Both the position numbers and the translations under genes were made by a program. The notes beneath the pieces are model-generated. The model was not told the DNA's origin and ran no database searches. It saw only the letters and a program-made list of their open reading frames with translations. Shown piece by piece: positions 38,535 to 48,203 of a stretch of 64,000 bases of DNA (position 1 is its first letter; each line of letters starts with the position of its first letter). The stretch covers positions 62,001 through 126,000 of the forward strand of contig NZ_BJFN01000009.1 of the NCBI RefSeq assembly GCF_014189855.1, read 5' to 3'. This DNA is from Buttiauxella sp. A111 (GTDB taxonomy: Bacteria; Pseudomonadota; Gammaproteobacteria; Enterobacterales; Enterobacteriaceae).

Positions 38535-39737
38535 ATGACACGACACGCTTCCCCTATTTTGCAAACGCTACTGGATACTGACGCCTATAAGCTTCATATG
38601 CAGCAGGCGGTATTCCACCGTTATCACGACGTGAGCGTCGCTGCCGAGTTCCGTTGCCGCGGTGATGATCTGCTGGGCGTCTATGCAGATGCCATCCGTG
38701 AGCAGGTTGATTTAATGCAGCACCTCGCACTGACCGACGAGGAGTTCGCCTTTTTGGAAACTCTGCCGTTCTTTAAGGCAGATTATCTCTCGTGGCTGCG
38801 TACTTTCCGCTACGCCCCCTCTCAGGTACACATCAGCAATAACAACGGCCATTTAGATATTCGTCTAACCGGCTCTTGGCTGGAAGTGATTATGTGGGAA
38901 GTCCCTTTGCTGGCCGTGATCAGTGAAGTGGTGCACCAACACCGCTCACCAGCGGTAACCCCACAGATGGCGCTGGAGAATCTGGAAAGTAAACTGCTTC
39001 AGTTCAAAGAACTGACGGAAGATATTGATCTATCTGCATTCCGTTTGATGGATTTTGGCACTCGCCGCCGTTTCTCGCGTGAGGTTCAGGAGGCTATCGT
39101 TAGCCGTCTGCAACAAGAATCGTGGTTTGTTGGCACCAGTAATTACGACCTGGCGCGCCGTCTGAATTTAACGCCGATGGGCACGCAAGCTCACGAGTGG
39201 TTCCAGGCGCATCAGCAAATCAGCCCGACGCTTGCAAACAGCCAACGTGCTGCACTTCAGGCGTGGCTCGATGAATACCCCGATAAGCTAGGCATCGCGC
39301 TGACAGACTGCATCACCATGGATGCCTTCTTACGAGACTTTGACCTCGCATTTGCCAGCCGTTATCAAGGGCTGCGCCACGACTCAGGGGATCCTGTTGA
39401 ATGGGGCGAGAAAGCTATCGCTCATTATCAGAAACTGGGTATCGACCCTAAAACCAAAGTATTGGTGTTCTCTGATAACCTGGATTTGCCTAAAGCCATT
39501 GAGCTGTATCGCCATTTCTGCGACCGGGTAAATCTGAGTTTTGGTATTGGAACTCGCCTGACCTGCGATATTCCACACGTTAAGCCGCTCAATATTGTGA
39601 TTAAGCTGGTGGAGTGCAATGGCAAACCGGTAGCCAAACTTTCTGACAGCCCAGGCAAAACCATTTGCCACGATAAAGCCTTTGTTCGCGCGCTGCGTAA
39701 GGCCTTCGATTTACCGCAGGTTAAGAAAGCAAGTTAA
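38535..39737 (+). CDS. pncB: Nicotinate phosphoribosyltransferase
   Basis: 400 residues from this start, the E. coli length. Joins nicotinate with PRPP to nicotinate mononucleotide in NAD salvage. [16 protein letters not shown] at the N-terminus, the autophosphorylated-His region [20 protein letters not shown] and the C-terminal [15 protein letters not shown] are conserved. The start is uncertain: an ATG at 38520 directly abuts a GAGAGG, while 38535 matches E. coli but is 15 bases from it. TATACT at 38464-38469 is a plausible -10. Confidence 0.95.
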   Translation: MTRHASPILQTLLDTDAYKLHMQQAVFHRYHDVSVAAEFRCRGDDLLGVYADAIREQVDLMQHLALTDEEFAFLETLPFFKADYLSWLRTFRYAPSQVHISNNNGHLDIRLTGSWLEVIMWEVPLLAVISEVVHQHRSPAVTPQMALENLESKLLQFKELTEDIDLSAFRLMDFGTRRRFSREVQEAIVSRLQQESWFVGTSNYDLARRLNLTPMGTQAHEWFQAHQQISPTLANSQRAALQAWLDEYPDKLGIALTDCITMDAFLRDFDLAFASRYQGLRHDSGDPVEWGEKAIAHYQKLGIDPKTKVLVFSDNLDLPKAIELYRHFCDRVNLSFGIGTRLTCDIPHVKPLNIVIKLVECNGKPVAKLSDSPGKTICHDKAFVRALRKAFDLPQVKKAS

Positions 39738-39849
39738 TTCAAATACAGCCCATTAATGACGCATGTGCGGTTTCTGGGCTGCCCTTCTTCTGATATTTCT
39801 TCATTCGCACACGATTTCTGCTTGTCAGTCGGCTCGCGACAGGTAACAT

Positions 39850-39880
39850 AGATAACCCCGCGGTAGCGGGTAATTATTTT
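39850..39880 (+). terminator. Likely terminator after pncB
   Basis: CCCCGC GGTA GCGGGT hairpin followed by the AT-rich TAATTATTTTTA, ending where the ERIC element begins. Confidence 0.55.
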
Positions 39881-40007
39881 TATACCCGTCGTCTTTCAAG
39901 TTGCAGATGCGTTGGCTACGTTCGCTCACCCGAATCACTTAGTTGACTAAGCTCATCGGGATTCGTTCTCTTGCCGCCTTTCTACAACTCGAAATCCATT
40001 GGGTATA
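39881..40007. repeat. ERIC element upstream of asnS
   Basis: Exactly 127 bases, TATACCCGTC to TTGGGTATA, the canonical ERIC length. It has the opposite orientation to the ssu copy (core reads GCGTTGGCTACGTTCGCTCAC). Its right end is 30 bases before the asnS start codon, so the asnS promoter either lies upstream of it or inside it. Confidence 0.94.
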
Positions 40008-40037
40008 TGTCACTGACCATTTAATAGAGAGAAAAAT

Positions 40038-41438
40038 ATGAGCGTTGTGCCTGTAGCCGACGTACTCCAGGGCCGCGTAGCCGTTGACCAAGAAGTCACC
40101 GTGCGCGGATGGGTGCGTACTCGTAGAGATTCAAAAGCTGGTATCTCCTTCCTCGCCGTCTATGACGGTTCCTGCTTCTCTCCTGTACAGGCCGTCATTA
40201 ATAATTCTCTGCCTAATTACAATGATGACGTTCTGCGCCTGACAACGGGCTGTTCCGTTGTCGTGACGGGTAAAGTTGTAGAGTCTCTTGGTCAGGGCCA
40301 GAGCTTTGAAATCCAGGCAACTGAAGTGGAAGTTACCGGCTGGGTTGATGATCCTGACACTTACCCAATGGCGGCAAAACGCCATAGCATTGAGTACCTG
40401 CGTGAAGTCGCGCACCTGCGCCCACGCACCAACATGATCGGCGCTGTGGCTCGCGTGCGTCATACCCTTGCGCAAGCACTGCACCGTTTCTTCCATGAGC
40501 AAGGTTACTTCTGGGTATCCACACCGCTGATTACTGCGTCAGATACTGAAGGTGCAGGTGAGATGTTCCGCGTTTCTACGCTTGATCTCGAAAACCTTCC
40601 GCGTACTGATGCAGGTAAAATTGATTTCGATAAAGACTTCTTTGGTAAAGAAGCGTTCCTGACCGTATCCGGCCAGTTGAACGGCGAAACTTATGCGTGT
40701 GCGTTGTCCAAGGTTTATACCTTTGGCCCAACCTTCCGTGCTGAAAACTCGAACACCAGCCGTCACCTGGCTGAGTTCTGGATGCTGGAGCCTGAAGTCG
40801 CTTTCGCAAATCTTGACGATGTCGCAGGTTTGGCTGAAGCCATGCTGAAGTATGTCTTCAAAGCTGTGCTTGACGAGCGTATGGATGACATGGAGTTCTT
40901 CGCTGAGCGCGTTGACAAAGATGCAGTGGAACGTTTACAGCGCTTCATCGACGCTGACTTTGCGCAGGTTGATTACACCGACGCTGTTACAATTCTCGAG
41001 AATTGCGGCCAGAAATTTGAGAACCCTGTTTACTGGGGCGTAGACCTTTCTTCTGAGCATGAACGTTACCTTGCCGAGCAACACTTCAAGGCACCGGTGG
41101 TTGTGAAAAACTATCCAAAAGACATTAAGGCCTTCTATATGCGCCTTAACGAAGACGGTAAAACCGTTGCCGCAATGGATGTATTAGCGCCGGGTATTGG
41201 TGAAATCATCGGTGGTTCTCAGCGTGAAGAGCGTCTGGATGTGCTGGATGCGCGCATGGCCGAGATGGGTCTGAATAAAGAAGACTACTGGTGGTATCGC
41301 GATCTGCGTCGTTACGGCACTGTTCCGCACTCCGGTTTCGGTCTTGGTTTTGAACGTCTGATTGCCTATGTAACAGGTGTACAGAACGTTCGTGACGTGA
41401 TCCCATTCCCACGTACACCACGTAACGCGAACTTCTAA
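40038..41438 (+). CDS. asnS: Asparaginyl-tRNA synthetase
   Basis: 466 residues, E. coli length. Class IIb synthetase that charges tRNA-Asn. N-terminal OB-fold anticodon-binding domain ([22 protein letters not shown]), class II motif 2 [22 protein letters not shown] and motif 3 [15 protein letters not shown] near the C-terminus. GAGAG precedes the ATG. Its leader contains an ERIC element, unlike the plain E. coli upstream region. Confidence 0.98.
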   Translation: MSVVPVADVLQGRVAVDQEVTVRGWVRTRRDSKAGISFLAVYDGSCFSPVQAVINNSLPNYNDDVLRLTTGCSVVVTGKVVESLGQGQSFEIQATEVEVTGWVDDPDTYPMAAKRHSIEYLREVAHLRPRTNMIGAVARVRHTLAQALHRFFHEQGYFWVSTPLITASDTEGAGEMFRVSTLDLENLPRTDAGKIDFDKDFFGKEAFLTVSGQLNGETYACALSKVYTFGPTFRAENSNTSRHLAEFWMLEPEVAFANLDDVAGLAEAMLKYVFKAVLDERMDDMEFFAERVDKDAVERLQRFIDADFAQVDYTDAVTILENCGQKFENPVYWGVDLSSEHERYLAEQHFKAPVVVKNYPKDIKAFYMRLNEDGKTVAAMDVLAPGIGEIIGGSQREERLDVLDARMAEMGLNKEDYWWYRDLRRYGTVPHSGFGLGFERLIAYVTGVQNVRDVIPFPRTPRNANF

Positions 41439-41455
41439 AACCGCATTTATTTTCT

Positions 41456-41482
41456 AAGGCCAGCACTGCTGGCCTTTTTTAC
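41456..41482 (+). terminator. asnS terminator
   Basis: AAGGCCAGCA / TGCTGGCCTT hairpin with T-run, 18 bases after the stop. Confidence 0.92.
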
Positions 41483-41840
41483 ATCTGCGGGTTGAACGTC
41501 TTTTTTCTTCAACGAAAGTTAAACAAACGTCAATTTCAACCCCATTCCGCAACTCCCCCGTTACGAAGTGTGTCTGTGAAACAGATAAACATAAAATAAC
41601 CCCACTTTCCGCTCGCACTCTCGCTCTTAGCATTGACTTAGCACATTTGGATAAAATTTACCCAGATGTCTGGACATCCAAAAATCACTCAAAGAATGTA
41701 CAAATGTAAGCGAAAAATTCACTCGCAATTTCATTATGCGAATTAAACATAAGTAATTCATATATATAGGATAGGAAAGGTGTTTTTTTAGGCGAAGCGG
41801 CAAGGAAGTTTGAGTTAGTTCACAAAGTTCCACAGAATAC
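41483..41840. other. Far-upstream region of ompF without a gene
   Basis: About 360 AT-rich bases between the asnS terminator and the OmpR sites. E. coli has a distal OmpR site (F4) and IHF sites in the corresponding place; none can be assigned with confidence by eye. Confidence 0.5.
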
Positions 41841-41938
41841 ATATTTAGTTACACATAGTTTCCTTTTGTAACTCACTCTCGATGTTTGTAGCACTTTCTG
41901 GCTAGCGAAACGGTTTCATGGATGGAAAGATGCCTGAC
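41841..41938 (+). promoter_or_regulatory. ompF promoter with OmpR sites
   Basis: TAGCGA (41903-41908), 17-base spacer and AAAGAT (41926-41931) match the weak E. coli ompF promoter; transcription would start near 41938. Upstream, ATTTAGTTACACATAG, TTTCCTTTTGTAACTC and ATGTTTGTAGCACTTT (41843-41896) have the spacing and GTAAC/GTAGC cores of the F1-F3 OmpR boxes. The leader GTTCACAAAAAAAACCAATGAGG before the start corresponds to the part paired by MicF in E. coli. Confidence 0.75.
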
Positions 41939-42037
41939 AGATACAGAAAGACACCAAACTCTCATCAATAGTTCCGTACAGAATTATTGACGGCAGTGGC
42001 AGGTGTTCACAAAAAAAACCAATGAGGGTAATAAATA

Positions 42038-43195
42038 ATGATGAAGCGCAATATTCTGGCAGTGGTAATCCCTGCTCTGCTGGTAGCCGGTGCAGCTAAC
42101 GCTGCAGAAATCTATAACAAAAACGGCAACAAACTTGATTTCTACGGTAAAGCTGTAGGCGAGCACGTATGGACAACTAATGGTGACACTGATAGCAACG
42201 ACACCACTTACGCTCGTATCGGTTTCAAAGGCGAAACTCAAATCAATGACCAACTGACCGGTTACGGCCAGTGGGAATACAACATGAACGCCTCCAACGC
42301 GGAAGGTGGTCAGGGTACAGCTACTCGTCTGGCATTTGCTGGTCTGAAATTTGGTGATGCAGGCTCCCTGGATTACGGCCGTAACTACGGTGCAATCTAC
42401 GACGTAGCTGCTTATACCGATATGCTGGTTGAGTGGGGCGGCGATACTTGGGCTGCAACCGACAACTTCATGAACGGTCGTTCTAATGGCCTTCTGACTT
42501 ACCGTAACAGCAACTTCTTCGGTCTGGTTGATGGCCTGGCATTTGCTCTGCAATACCAGGGCAAAAACGAGCGTAGCAACGCTGTTGGTAACTTTGTAGA
42601 TGACAACGGTGTTCCACAATTAGGTCGTGCTGGTAACGGCGCTAAAGCTAACGGCGACGGCGTAAGCACTGCTGTAACTTATGACATCGGCGAAGGCTTC
42701 AGCCTTGCTGCGGGTTATGAGTCTGCAAACCGTACTTTCGAACAACGTGAAGCTGCAACTAACCCAACATGGGCAAGTGCTGGCGGCGACCGCGCTGAAG
42801 CATGGTCTACTGCGGCTAAATACGATGCGAACAACATCTACGCAGCAGTGATGTATGCAGAAACTCTGAACATGACTCGTGAAGCTGACAGCAACTTCGC
42901 TAACAAAACTCAGAACTTCGAAGCTGTAGCTCAGTACCAGTTCGACTTCGGTCTGCGTCCATCCATCGCTTACGTGCAGTCTAAAGGTAAAGACCTGATC
43001 GCACGTGGCACCTTCAACGGTGGCGATGCTGACCTGGTTAAATACGTAGAAGTAGGTACCTGGTACTACTTCAACAAAAACATGAACGTATACGCTGCGT
43101 ATAAGTTCAACCTGCTGGACGACAACAACTACAGCGAATCTGCTAAACTGGCAACAGACGACCAGGCTGCAGTGGGTATCGTTTACCAGTTCTAA
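42038..43195 (+). CDS. ompF: General porin OmpF
   Basis: 385 residues against 362 in E. coli. Signal peptide 1-22 (ANA cleavage, mature [16 protein letters not shown]), 16-stranded barrel ending in VGIVYQF with the terminal Phe needed for BAM assembly. Position and promoter identify it as OmpF. The constriction loop L3 reads [11 protein letters not shown] instead of DMLPEFGGDT: the acidic Glu is kept but the neighbouring Pro and Phe are Val and Trp. An extra loop of about 20 residues ([20 protein letters not shown]) accounts for most of the added length. The second ATG of the pair at 42038/42041 could also be used. Confidence 0.93.
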   Translation: MMKRNILAVVIPALLVAGAANAAEIYNKNGNKLDFYGKAVGEHVWTTNGDTDSNDTTYARIGFKGETQINDQLTGYGQWEYNMNASNAEGGQGTATRLAFAGLKFGDAGSLDYGRNYGAIYDVAAYTDMLVEWGGDTWAATDNFMNGRSNGLLTYRNSNFFGLVDGLAFALQYQGKNERSNAVGNFVDDNGVPQLGRAGNGAKANGDGVSTAVTYDIGEGFSLAAGYESANRTFEQREAATNPTWASAGGDRAEAWSTAAKYDANNIYAAVMYAETLNMTREADSNFANKTQNFEAVAQYQFDFGLRPSIAYVQSKGKDLIARGTFNGGDADLVKYVEVGTWYYFNKNMNVYAAYKFNLLDDNNYSESAKLATDDQAAVGIVYQF

Positions 43196-43226
43196 TTATC
43201 CAGCAACGTTGTTGCAAGGATGGTTC

Positions 43227-43258
43227 AAAAGACAGGGCTTCGGCCCTGTTTTTTTATG
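43227..43258 (+). terminator. ompF terminator
   Basis: GACAGGGC TTCG GCCCTGTT hairpin followed by seven T. Confidence 0.92.
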
Positions 43259-43384
43259 CCTGAAAAGTTAAAAAAAATAACTTGTGACCAGGGTGGTTTC
43301 TTTTTGTTGCAAACGGTTGGCATTTACTAAAACAGCAGTTAACCTGAGAGCGTTACTCCCTCGATATCACAATGGAAACTCGTC

Positions 43385-44575
43385 ATGTTTGAGAACATTA
43401 CCGCTGCTCCAGCTGATCCAATTCTTGGTTTGGCCGATCTGTTTCGCGCCGATGACCGTCCGACTAAAATTAACCTCGGCATTGGTGTTTATAAGGATGA
43501 AACGGGTAAAACTCCGGTTTTGACCTGCGTTAAAAAAGCAGAGCTTTATCTGCTGGAAAATGAGAACACCAAGAATTACCTCGGTATTGACGGTATTCCA
43601 GAATTTGGCAGTTGCACCCAGGAATTACTGTTTGGGAAAAATAATGCTCTGAGTGCAAATAAACGTGCTCGCACTGCACAAACCCCAGGTGGTACAGGTG
43701 CGCTGCGTGTTGCCGCTGATTTCCTCGCGAAAAACACCACCACTAAACGCGTTTGGGTGAGTAATCCAAGCTGGCCGAACCACAAGAGCGTGTTTAACTC
43801 CGCAGGGCTGGAAGTGTGCGAGTATGACTACTATGACGCACAGAACCACTCTCTTAATTTCGACGGCCTGATTAACAGCCTGCAAGCCGCACAAGCGGGT
43901 GATGTGGTGTTGTTCCACGGTTGCTGTCATAACCCAACCGGTATCGACCCTACGGCTGAACAGTGGAAAACGTTGGCAGAAATGTCATTGGCTAAAGGCT
44001 GGTTGCCACTGTTTGACTTCGCCTATCAGGGCTTTGCTCGTGGTCTGGAAGAAGATGCTGAAGGCCTGCGTATCTTTGCTGCAAGCCACAAAGAACTGAT
44101 TGTTGCCAGCTCTTACTCTAAGAACTTTGGCCTCTACAATGAGCGCGTAGGTGCTTGTACGCTGGTTGCTGCTGATGCAGATACCGTAGATCGCGCATTC
44201 AGCCAGATGAAATCGGTTATTCGTGCCAACTACTCTAACCCACCAGCACACGGTGCATCTGTTGTTGCAACCATTCTGAGCAACGACGCGCTGCGTACAA
44301 TTTGGGAACAAGAGCTGTCTGACATGCGTCAGCGTATTCACCGTATGCGCCAGCTGTTCGTGAATACGCTACAAGAGAAAGGCGCTAACCGCGACTTTAG
44401 CTTTATCATCAACCAGAACGGCATGTTCTCGTTCAGCGGCTTGACCAAAGAGCAGGTGCTGCGTTTACGTGAAGAGTTTGGTGTGTATGCCGTTGCTTCC
44501 GGACGTGTGAACGTTGCGGGGATGACGCCAGACAATATGGCTCCGCTGTGCGAAGCCATTGTCGCTGTGCTGTAA
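43385..44575 (+). CDS. aspC: Aspartate aminotransferase
   Basis: 396 residues, E. coli length. Pyridoxal-phosphate enzyme that moves the amino group between glutamate and oxaloacetate and also serves tyrosine and phenylalanine. Fold type I; the cofactor lysine is in [15 protein letters not shown], the aspartate ligand in [11 protein letters not shown], and the substrate arginine in the C-terminal [11 protein letters not shown]. An ERIC element begins at its stop codon. Confidence 0.98.
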   Translation: MFENITAAPADPILGLADLFRADDRPTKINLGIGVYKDETGKTPVLTCVKKAELYLLENENTKNYLGIDGIPEFGSCTQELLFGKNNALSANKRARTAQTPGGTGALRVAADFLAKNTTTKRVWVSNPSWPNHKSVFNSAGLEVCEYDYYDAQNHSLNFDGLINSLQAAQAGDVVLFHGCCHNPTGIDPTAEQWKTLAEMSLAKGWLPLFDFAYQGFARGLEEDAEGLRIFAASHKELIVASSYSKNFGLYNERVGACTLVAADADTVDRAFSQMKSVIRANYSNPPAHGASVVATILSNDALRTIWEQELSDMRQRIHRMRQLFVNTLQEKGANRDFSFIINQNGMFSFSGLTKEQVLRLREEFGVYAVASGRVNVAGMTPDNMAPLCEAIVAVL

Positions 44576-44700
44576 TACCAGTCATTCTTCAAGCTGCTTA
44601 TGCGTTGGCTGCACCCGCTCACCCCAGTCACTTACTTGTGTAAGCTCCTGGGGATTTACGGCTTTGCCGCCTTTAAGCAACTCGAATTATTTTGGGTATA
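44574..44700. repeat. ERIC element after aspC
   Basis: 127 bases, AATACCAGTC to TTTGGGTATA, containing the ERIC core CACTTACTTGTGTAAGCTCCTGGGGAT that gave the family its PCR primers. It starts inside the aspC TAA stop codon and ends ten bases before the aspC terminator, so it is part of the aspC 3' transcript. Confidence 0.95.
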
Positions 44701-44708
44701 GATCGTAG

Positions 44709-44742
44709 AAAAAAAGAGCCGCATTTCGCGGCTCTTTTTGTT
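44709..44742. terminator. Terminator between aspC and gloC
   Basis: AAAAAGAGCCGC / GCGGCTCTTTTT hairpin with A-run and T-run, suitable for both convergent genes; it touches the gloC stop. Confidence 0.92.
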
Positions 44743-45390
44743 TTACCAGACCGGTAATTCGTCTTGCAGGAAGGGATTATGCAAGCGCTCGTAGCCCAGA
44801 GTCGACAACGGACCATGGCCTGGAATAAACGTCACATCATCGCCAAGTGGCAACAGTTTACGTTTAATTGAGTCAATCAGTGCGGCGTGGTCGCCACGCG
44901 GGAAATCACTTCGCCCTACTCCGCCTTTGAAAATCACATCGCCGGAAATCAGTAACTGAGATTGCGCATCAAAGAAAACGACATGACCTGGAGTATGACC
45001 CGGGCAATGTAGCACTTGTAAGGCCACATTTCCCACCGATACGCTATCACCCTCATTCAGCCAACGATCTGGCGTCAGTGGCAAACACTCTTCAAGCCCA
45101 AACATTTGGCTTTGCGCCGGTAGGCCTTGCAGCCAGAATTCGTCTTCTTTTTCCGGCCCAATAACAGGAACACCGTAATGCTTTGCCAGTTCAGCGGCGG
45201 CTCCAACATGATCAAGATGGCCATGCGTTAACAGGACCTGCCTAACCGTCACGCCTTTCGTTGTGACTTGCTGGATGATTTTTTCAGCTTCGCCGCCTGG
45301 ATCAATCACTGCTGCTTGCAGCGTTTCTTCACACCAAACTAATGAACAGTTTTGGGCAAACGCAGTGACCGGAATAATGTGATAGTTCAT
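44743..45390 (-). CDS. gloC: Type II glyoxalase (hydroxyacylglutathione hydrolase) GloC
   Basis: 215 residues. Metallo-beta-lactamase fold with THGHLDH (55-61) and further metal ligands in [10 protein letters not shown] and FPRGDH/PGHG near 170-195. E. coli YcbL (GloC) hydrolyses S-lactoylglutathione, finishing methylglyoxal detoxification; mgsA in this window makes the toxin. Follows ycbK on the same strand. Confidence 0.94.
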   Translation of the reverse strand: MNYHIIPVTAFAQNCSLVWCEETLQAAVIDPGGEAEKIIQQVTTKGVTVRQVLLTHGHLDHVGAAAELAKHYGVPVIGPEKEDEFWLQGLPAQSQMFGLEECLPLTPDRWLNEGDSVSVGNVALQVLHCPGHTPGHVVFFDAQSQLLISGDVIFKGGVGRSDFPRGDHAALIDSIKRKLLPLGDDVTFIPGHGPLSTLGYERLHNPFLQDELPVW

Positions 45391-45430
45391 GACACTCCAA
45401 TACCGGCAACAATCGCCGGATTCCGTTGTT

Positions 45431-45979
45431 TTACCAGTGCCTTAGTGGCCCGGTATCAATATGCACAAAGTTGCTGCTGGGGTAGTATCCTACACCACCT
45501 GCGCGCATAGATAATGCTGCTTTGCGAACATTGCTCAACGAAATCCCTTCAATATGGAAATCCATTGCCTGCCCTTTTGTGTGATAGCTTTTTTTCGCCA
45601 CCCCACGACTGCGGGCTCGAAGTTCATTATTGGTGTCTAAAGAGCGATAACCTGATACCAGTTGCACAGGTTTGTTGGTCCCCAACAAACCTTGCAGGCG
45701 ATAAAGCTGGTCGAATAGTTTAGGGTCGATAGATTTAATTTTATTCGCGCGAAAATCACGGAAGAAATGATTAAGTTTTGCTAATTCATCCTGAATATAG
45801 CCTTTACCATCGAAAAATTCGGCTTTTAATGACTCACCAGTATGCAAATTATTGAGAGTCAGAATGCGCGGGCGCGGTGTTGATAGCATAGCAAATGCTT
45901 GTGTTGGCAACAGCGAGGCACCTAAAGCCACGCCGCCCAACGCCAGCAGCTTGCGGCGGTTTGCGTCAAATTTGTCCAT
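45431..45979 (-). CDS. ycbK: Tat-exported M15/DUF882 murein peptidase-like protein YcbK
   Basis: 182 residues. Twin-arginine signal [24 protein letters not shown], cleavage near residue 30. DUF882/M15A domain with zinc ligands in [24 protein letters not shown] and FVHIDTGP. Related enzymes cut peptidoglycan cross-links (MepK type). Start at 45979; a longer frame to 46069 would hide the Tat motif. Lies between ldtD and gloC, so a periplasmic cell-wall role fits. Confidence 0.93.
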   Translation of the reverse strand: MDKFDANRRKLLALGGVALGASLLPTQAFAMLSTPRPRILTLNNLHTGESLKAEFFDGKGYIQDELAKLNHFFRDFRANKIKSIDPKLFDQLYRLQGLLGTNKPVQLVSGYRSLDTNNELRARSRGVAKKSYHTKGQAMDFHIEGISLSNVRKAALSMRAGGVGYYPSSNFVHIDTGPLRHW

Positions 45980-46091
45980 GATGTCCAGGTCTACATGTAA
46001 AAAACGATCGAATAATATGCACTTCAGGCGCACTGCCCGCACCTTAACTGCCAAAACAATATGAGTCAAGGCGCGCTAAAACCCATATAAA

Positions 46092-46113
46092 CCGGGCCCT
46101 GTACAGGGCCCGG
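46092..46113. repeat. Perfect 22-base GC-rich palindrome between ldtD and ycbK
   Basis: CCGGGCCCTGT is followed at once by its exact complement, with no loop. On the minus strand GGTTTATATGGGTTTTAG follows, so it may be a terminator of ldtD, but the T-run is weak. Confidence 0.75.
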
Positions 46114-46161
46114 ATGAGTTTCACAATTATTACGACCGCTAATTCATTAGAATTACTGCAT

Positions 46162-48042
46162 TTACCGTATCAATAATTCAGCTTTCGACAGGATTTGTGC
46201 GCCAGATCGCGCGGCGAGATCATAATTGTAAATGTCTGTCCGATATTGCGTGCGGCCATCATCACCGACAAACGCGGTCAGATAGTAGAGATTGACCGGG
46301 ATGGTCTGCCGAATGTTCACATACTTGGTGTTGCCATCTTTGAGCTGGCTGGAAATCCGTGCATCGTTCCAACCCGCATCTTGCAACAACATGTTTGCCA
46401 GTTCAGATGCTTTATTGACCCTTACGCAGCCAGAGCTCAGCGCACGCGCATCTTTCTGGAACAGGTTGTGATTCGGCGTGTCATGCAAATAGATAGCGTC
46501 AGAACTTGGCATATTAAACTTATAACGCCCTAACGAGTTATGAGCCCCAGGTTTTTGCTGGAAACGGAATGGCAAATTGCTGGCGGTGATGGTGCCCCAG
46601 TCGACGCGCCACGGGTCGATGGCCTCGGCATTGTTGCTCCAGCCACGCAGAACGCTATAACCATGTCTGTCGAGATAGCCAGGATCCTGATGTACTTTTG
46701 GCAGAATATCGTTGCGAGCAAGTGTCGGTGGCACATTCCACGGTGGGTTAACGACCACATTATTGAGCGCACTGCTCATCATTGGCGTTTTACGGTCAGG
46801 ACGTCCAACAATAACGCGCGAAGCCAATACTTCACTGCCGTTAAGGTAATAGCTCAGCGAATAGTTAGGGATATTTACCATAATGCCGGTATCGAGTTTA
46901 TTCGGCAGTAATCGCAAACGTTGAATATTTAACGCCACCAGTGAAGCTCGCTGTTGTGGCGTCATATTCAGCCAGTCACGTGTTAATTGCCCAATTGAGC
47001 CATCTACGCCCAGCCCCTGCCATTTCTGGAAGCGTTTCACCCCTTCCACCAGCTCTTTGCTGTATACACTTCGGACCGCTGGCATTGATTTCTTCTTCTT
47101 CCCGGCAACCGCAGCAGGTACCTGTTGAGCGATTTGCTCACTGTCTTGCTGAATGGCTGAAGGACTGACTGCAACATCGGCAATAGCCGTACTCGAGCGT
47201 GACGGAAGTGGTTTCGCAGACTCAGCTTGCAGCATGCCGGTGCGAGCCAGAATCTCTCTTAGCGCTGGAATATCATTGCTCCACTGGCCAGGGCGGAGCG
47301 TTTCGCTGCCAGTCAGCTGCGGCCATGGTCGCGAATCACTTAACAAATGCACCAATGATTGACGCAGTTTGGCGTATTGCGGATGCGATGGCGCAAGTGT
47401 TTCGACAAAATTCACCAGCGTTCCTTGATCAACCGCGACTTGCCATTGGTTAATCACAGAAATTGGCGGTGTTTGCATCTTGTAAGGCTTGGTGCCATAC
47501 AACCAGCGATTACCTTCCGTTGGGATGCCATAAACAAATTGCAGATAACCCATCATCGCATCGGACAACACAATATCGCGGGTTAAACCGGTTACGGAAG
47601 GATCGGTCAGCAGCTCAACCCAGGTCGTGAATTGTGGTTGAATACCCGCAATCGCCAGCTCCGCGAGCTGTTGCTGGAAAGCCTTAACGGCATCGCGGTT
47701 CTCCCACATAGGCTTCATTTCGCGCGCAGCATAGAACGCTGAGAGGGCATTCAGGTAAACGGGTGTGTAACCCGTCGGCAAATGGGCGATCAGTTGAGAA
47801 CGACTTTGCGCAGCAGACATGCCTGTCGAATTGAGTGGTAAAACGCCCACCATCGTAGCGGTAGCGGTAGATTGTGGTAGCGGCTGGTCTGGTGAATTTG
47901 CGGGTTCAATGCTCACCGCAGAACTGTCAGATTGTACGACTGCTGGCTCATCTGCATGCGCCATAAACAGTGGAGCGAAACTGAGTGCCAGCCCAAACGT
48001 AAGCGCTGACAGTCGAAAACCGTGCAATTTTGTAAGCAACAT
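46162..48042 (-). CDS. ldtD: L,D-transpeptidase LdtD
   Basis: 626 residues (E. coli 615). Makes 3-3 (DAP-DAP) cross-links in murein, giving beta-lactam tolerance when active. Signal peptide 1-30 (AHA cleavage), a Ser/Pro/Gln-rich segment, a scaffold, a peptidoglycan-binding domain ([30 protein letters not shown]) and a YkuD catalytic domain with HDTPNHNLF and catalytic Cys539 in SSGCVRVN, which is 87 residues from the C-terminus as in E. coli. Its expression is Cpx-linked in E. coli; no CpxR site was identified. Confidence 0.96.
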   Translation of the reverse strand: MLLTKLHGFRLSALTFGLALSFAPLFMAHADEPAVVQSDSSAVSIEPANSPDQPLPQSTATATMVGVLPLNSTGMSAAQSRSQLIAHLPTGYTPVYLNALSAFYAAREMKPMWENRDAVKAFQQQLAELAIAGIQPQFTTWVELLTDPSVTGLTRDIVLSDAMMGYLQFVYGIPTEGNRWLYGTKPYKMQTPPISVINQWQVAVDQGTLVNFVETLAPSHPQYAKLRQSLVHLLSDSRPWPQLTGSETLRPGQWSNDIPALREILARTGMLQAESAKPLPSRSSTAIADVAVSPSAIQQDSEQIAQQVPAAVAGKKKKSMPAVRSVYSKELVEGVKRFQKWQGLGVDGSIGQLTRDWLNMTPQQRASLVALNIQRLRLLPNKLDTGIMVNIPNYSLSYYLNGSEVLASRVIVGRPDRKTPMMSSALNNVVVNPPWNVPPTLARNDILPKVHQDPGYLDRHGYSVLRGWSNNAEAIDPWRVDWGTITASNLPFRFQQKPGAHNSLGRYKFNMPSSDAIYLHDTPNHNLFQKDARALSSGCVRVNKASELANMLLQDAGWNDARISSQLKDGNTKYVNIRQTIPVNLYYLTAFVGDDGRTQYRTDIYNYDLAARSGAQILSKAELLIR

Positions 48043-48175
48043 CCCTTGCCCCCTGTTTAAAACTTCATTTTTCGCCCAGATTTTCGCGCTGGGTTTTAAT
48101 ATCAGTATATAAACAGCGAATACTAATTGCCCGTATAAATGTAAATAAAATTAAAGATTAAGAACTTTCGAAAAA

Positions 48176-48203
48176 GAAAACGCGGGCCGTAGCCCGCGTT
48201 TCT
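48176..48203 (-). terminator. mukB operon terminator
   Basis: AACGCGGGC CGTA GCCCGCGTT hairpin; minus strand continues TTCTTTTTC. It directly follows the mukB stop. Confidence 0.88.

Noticed and set aside
46162-48042. Plus-strand frames inside ldtD (for example 112 and 123 codons)
   Set aside because: Antisense shadows of a clear L,D-transpeptidase gene.
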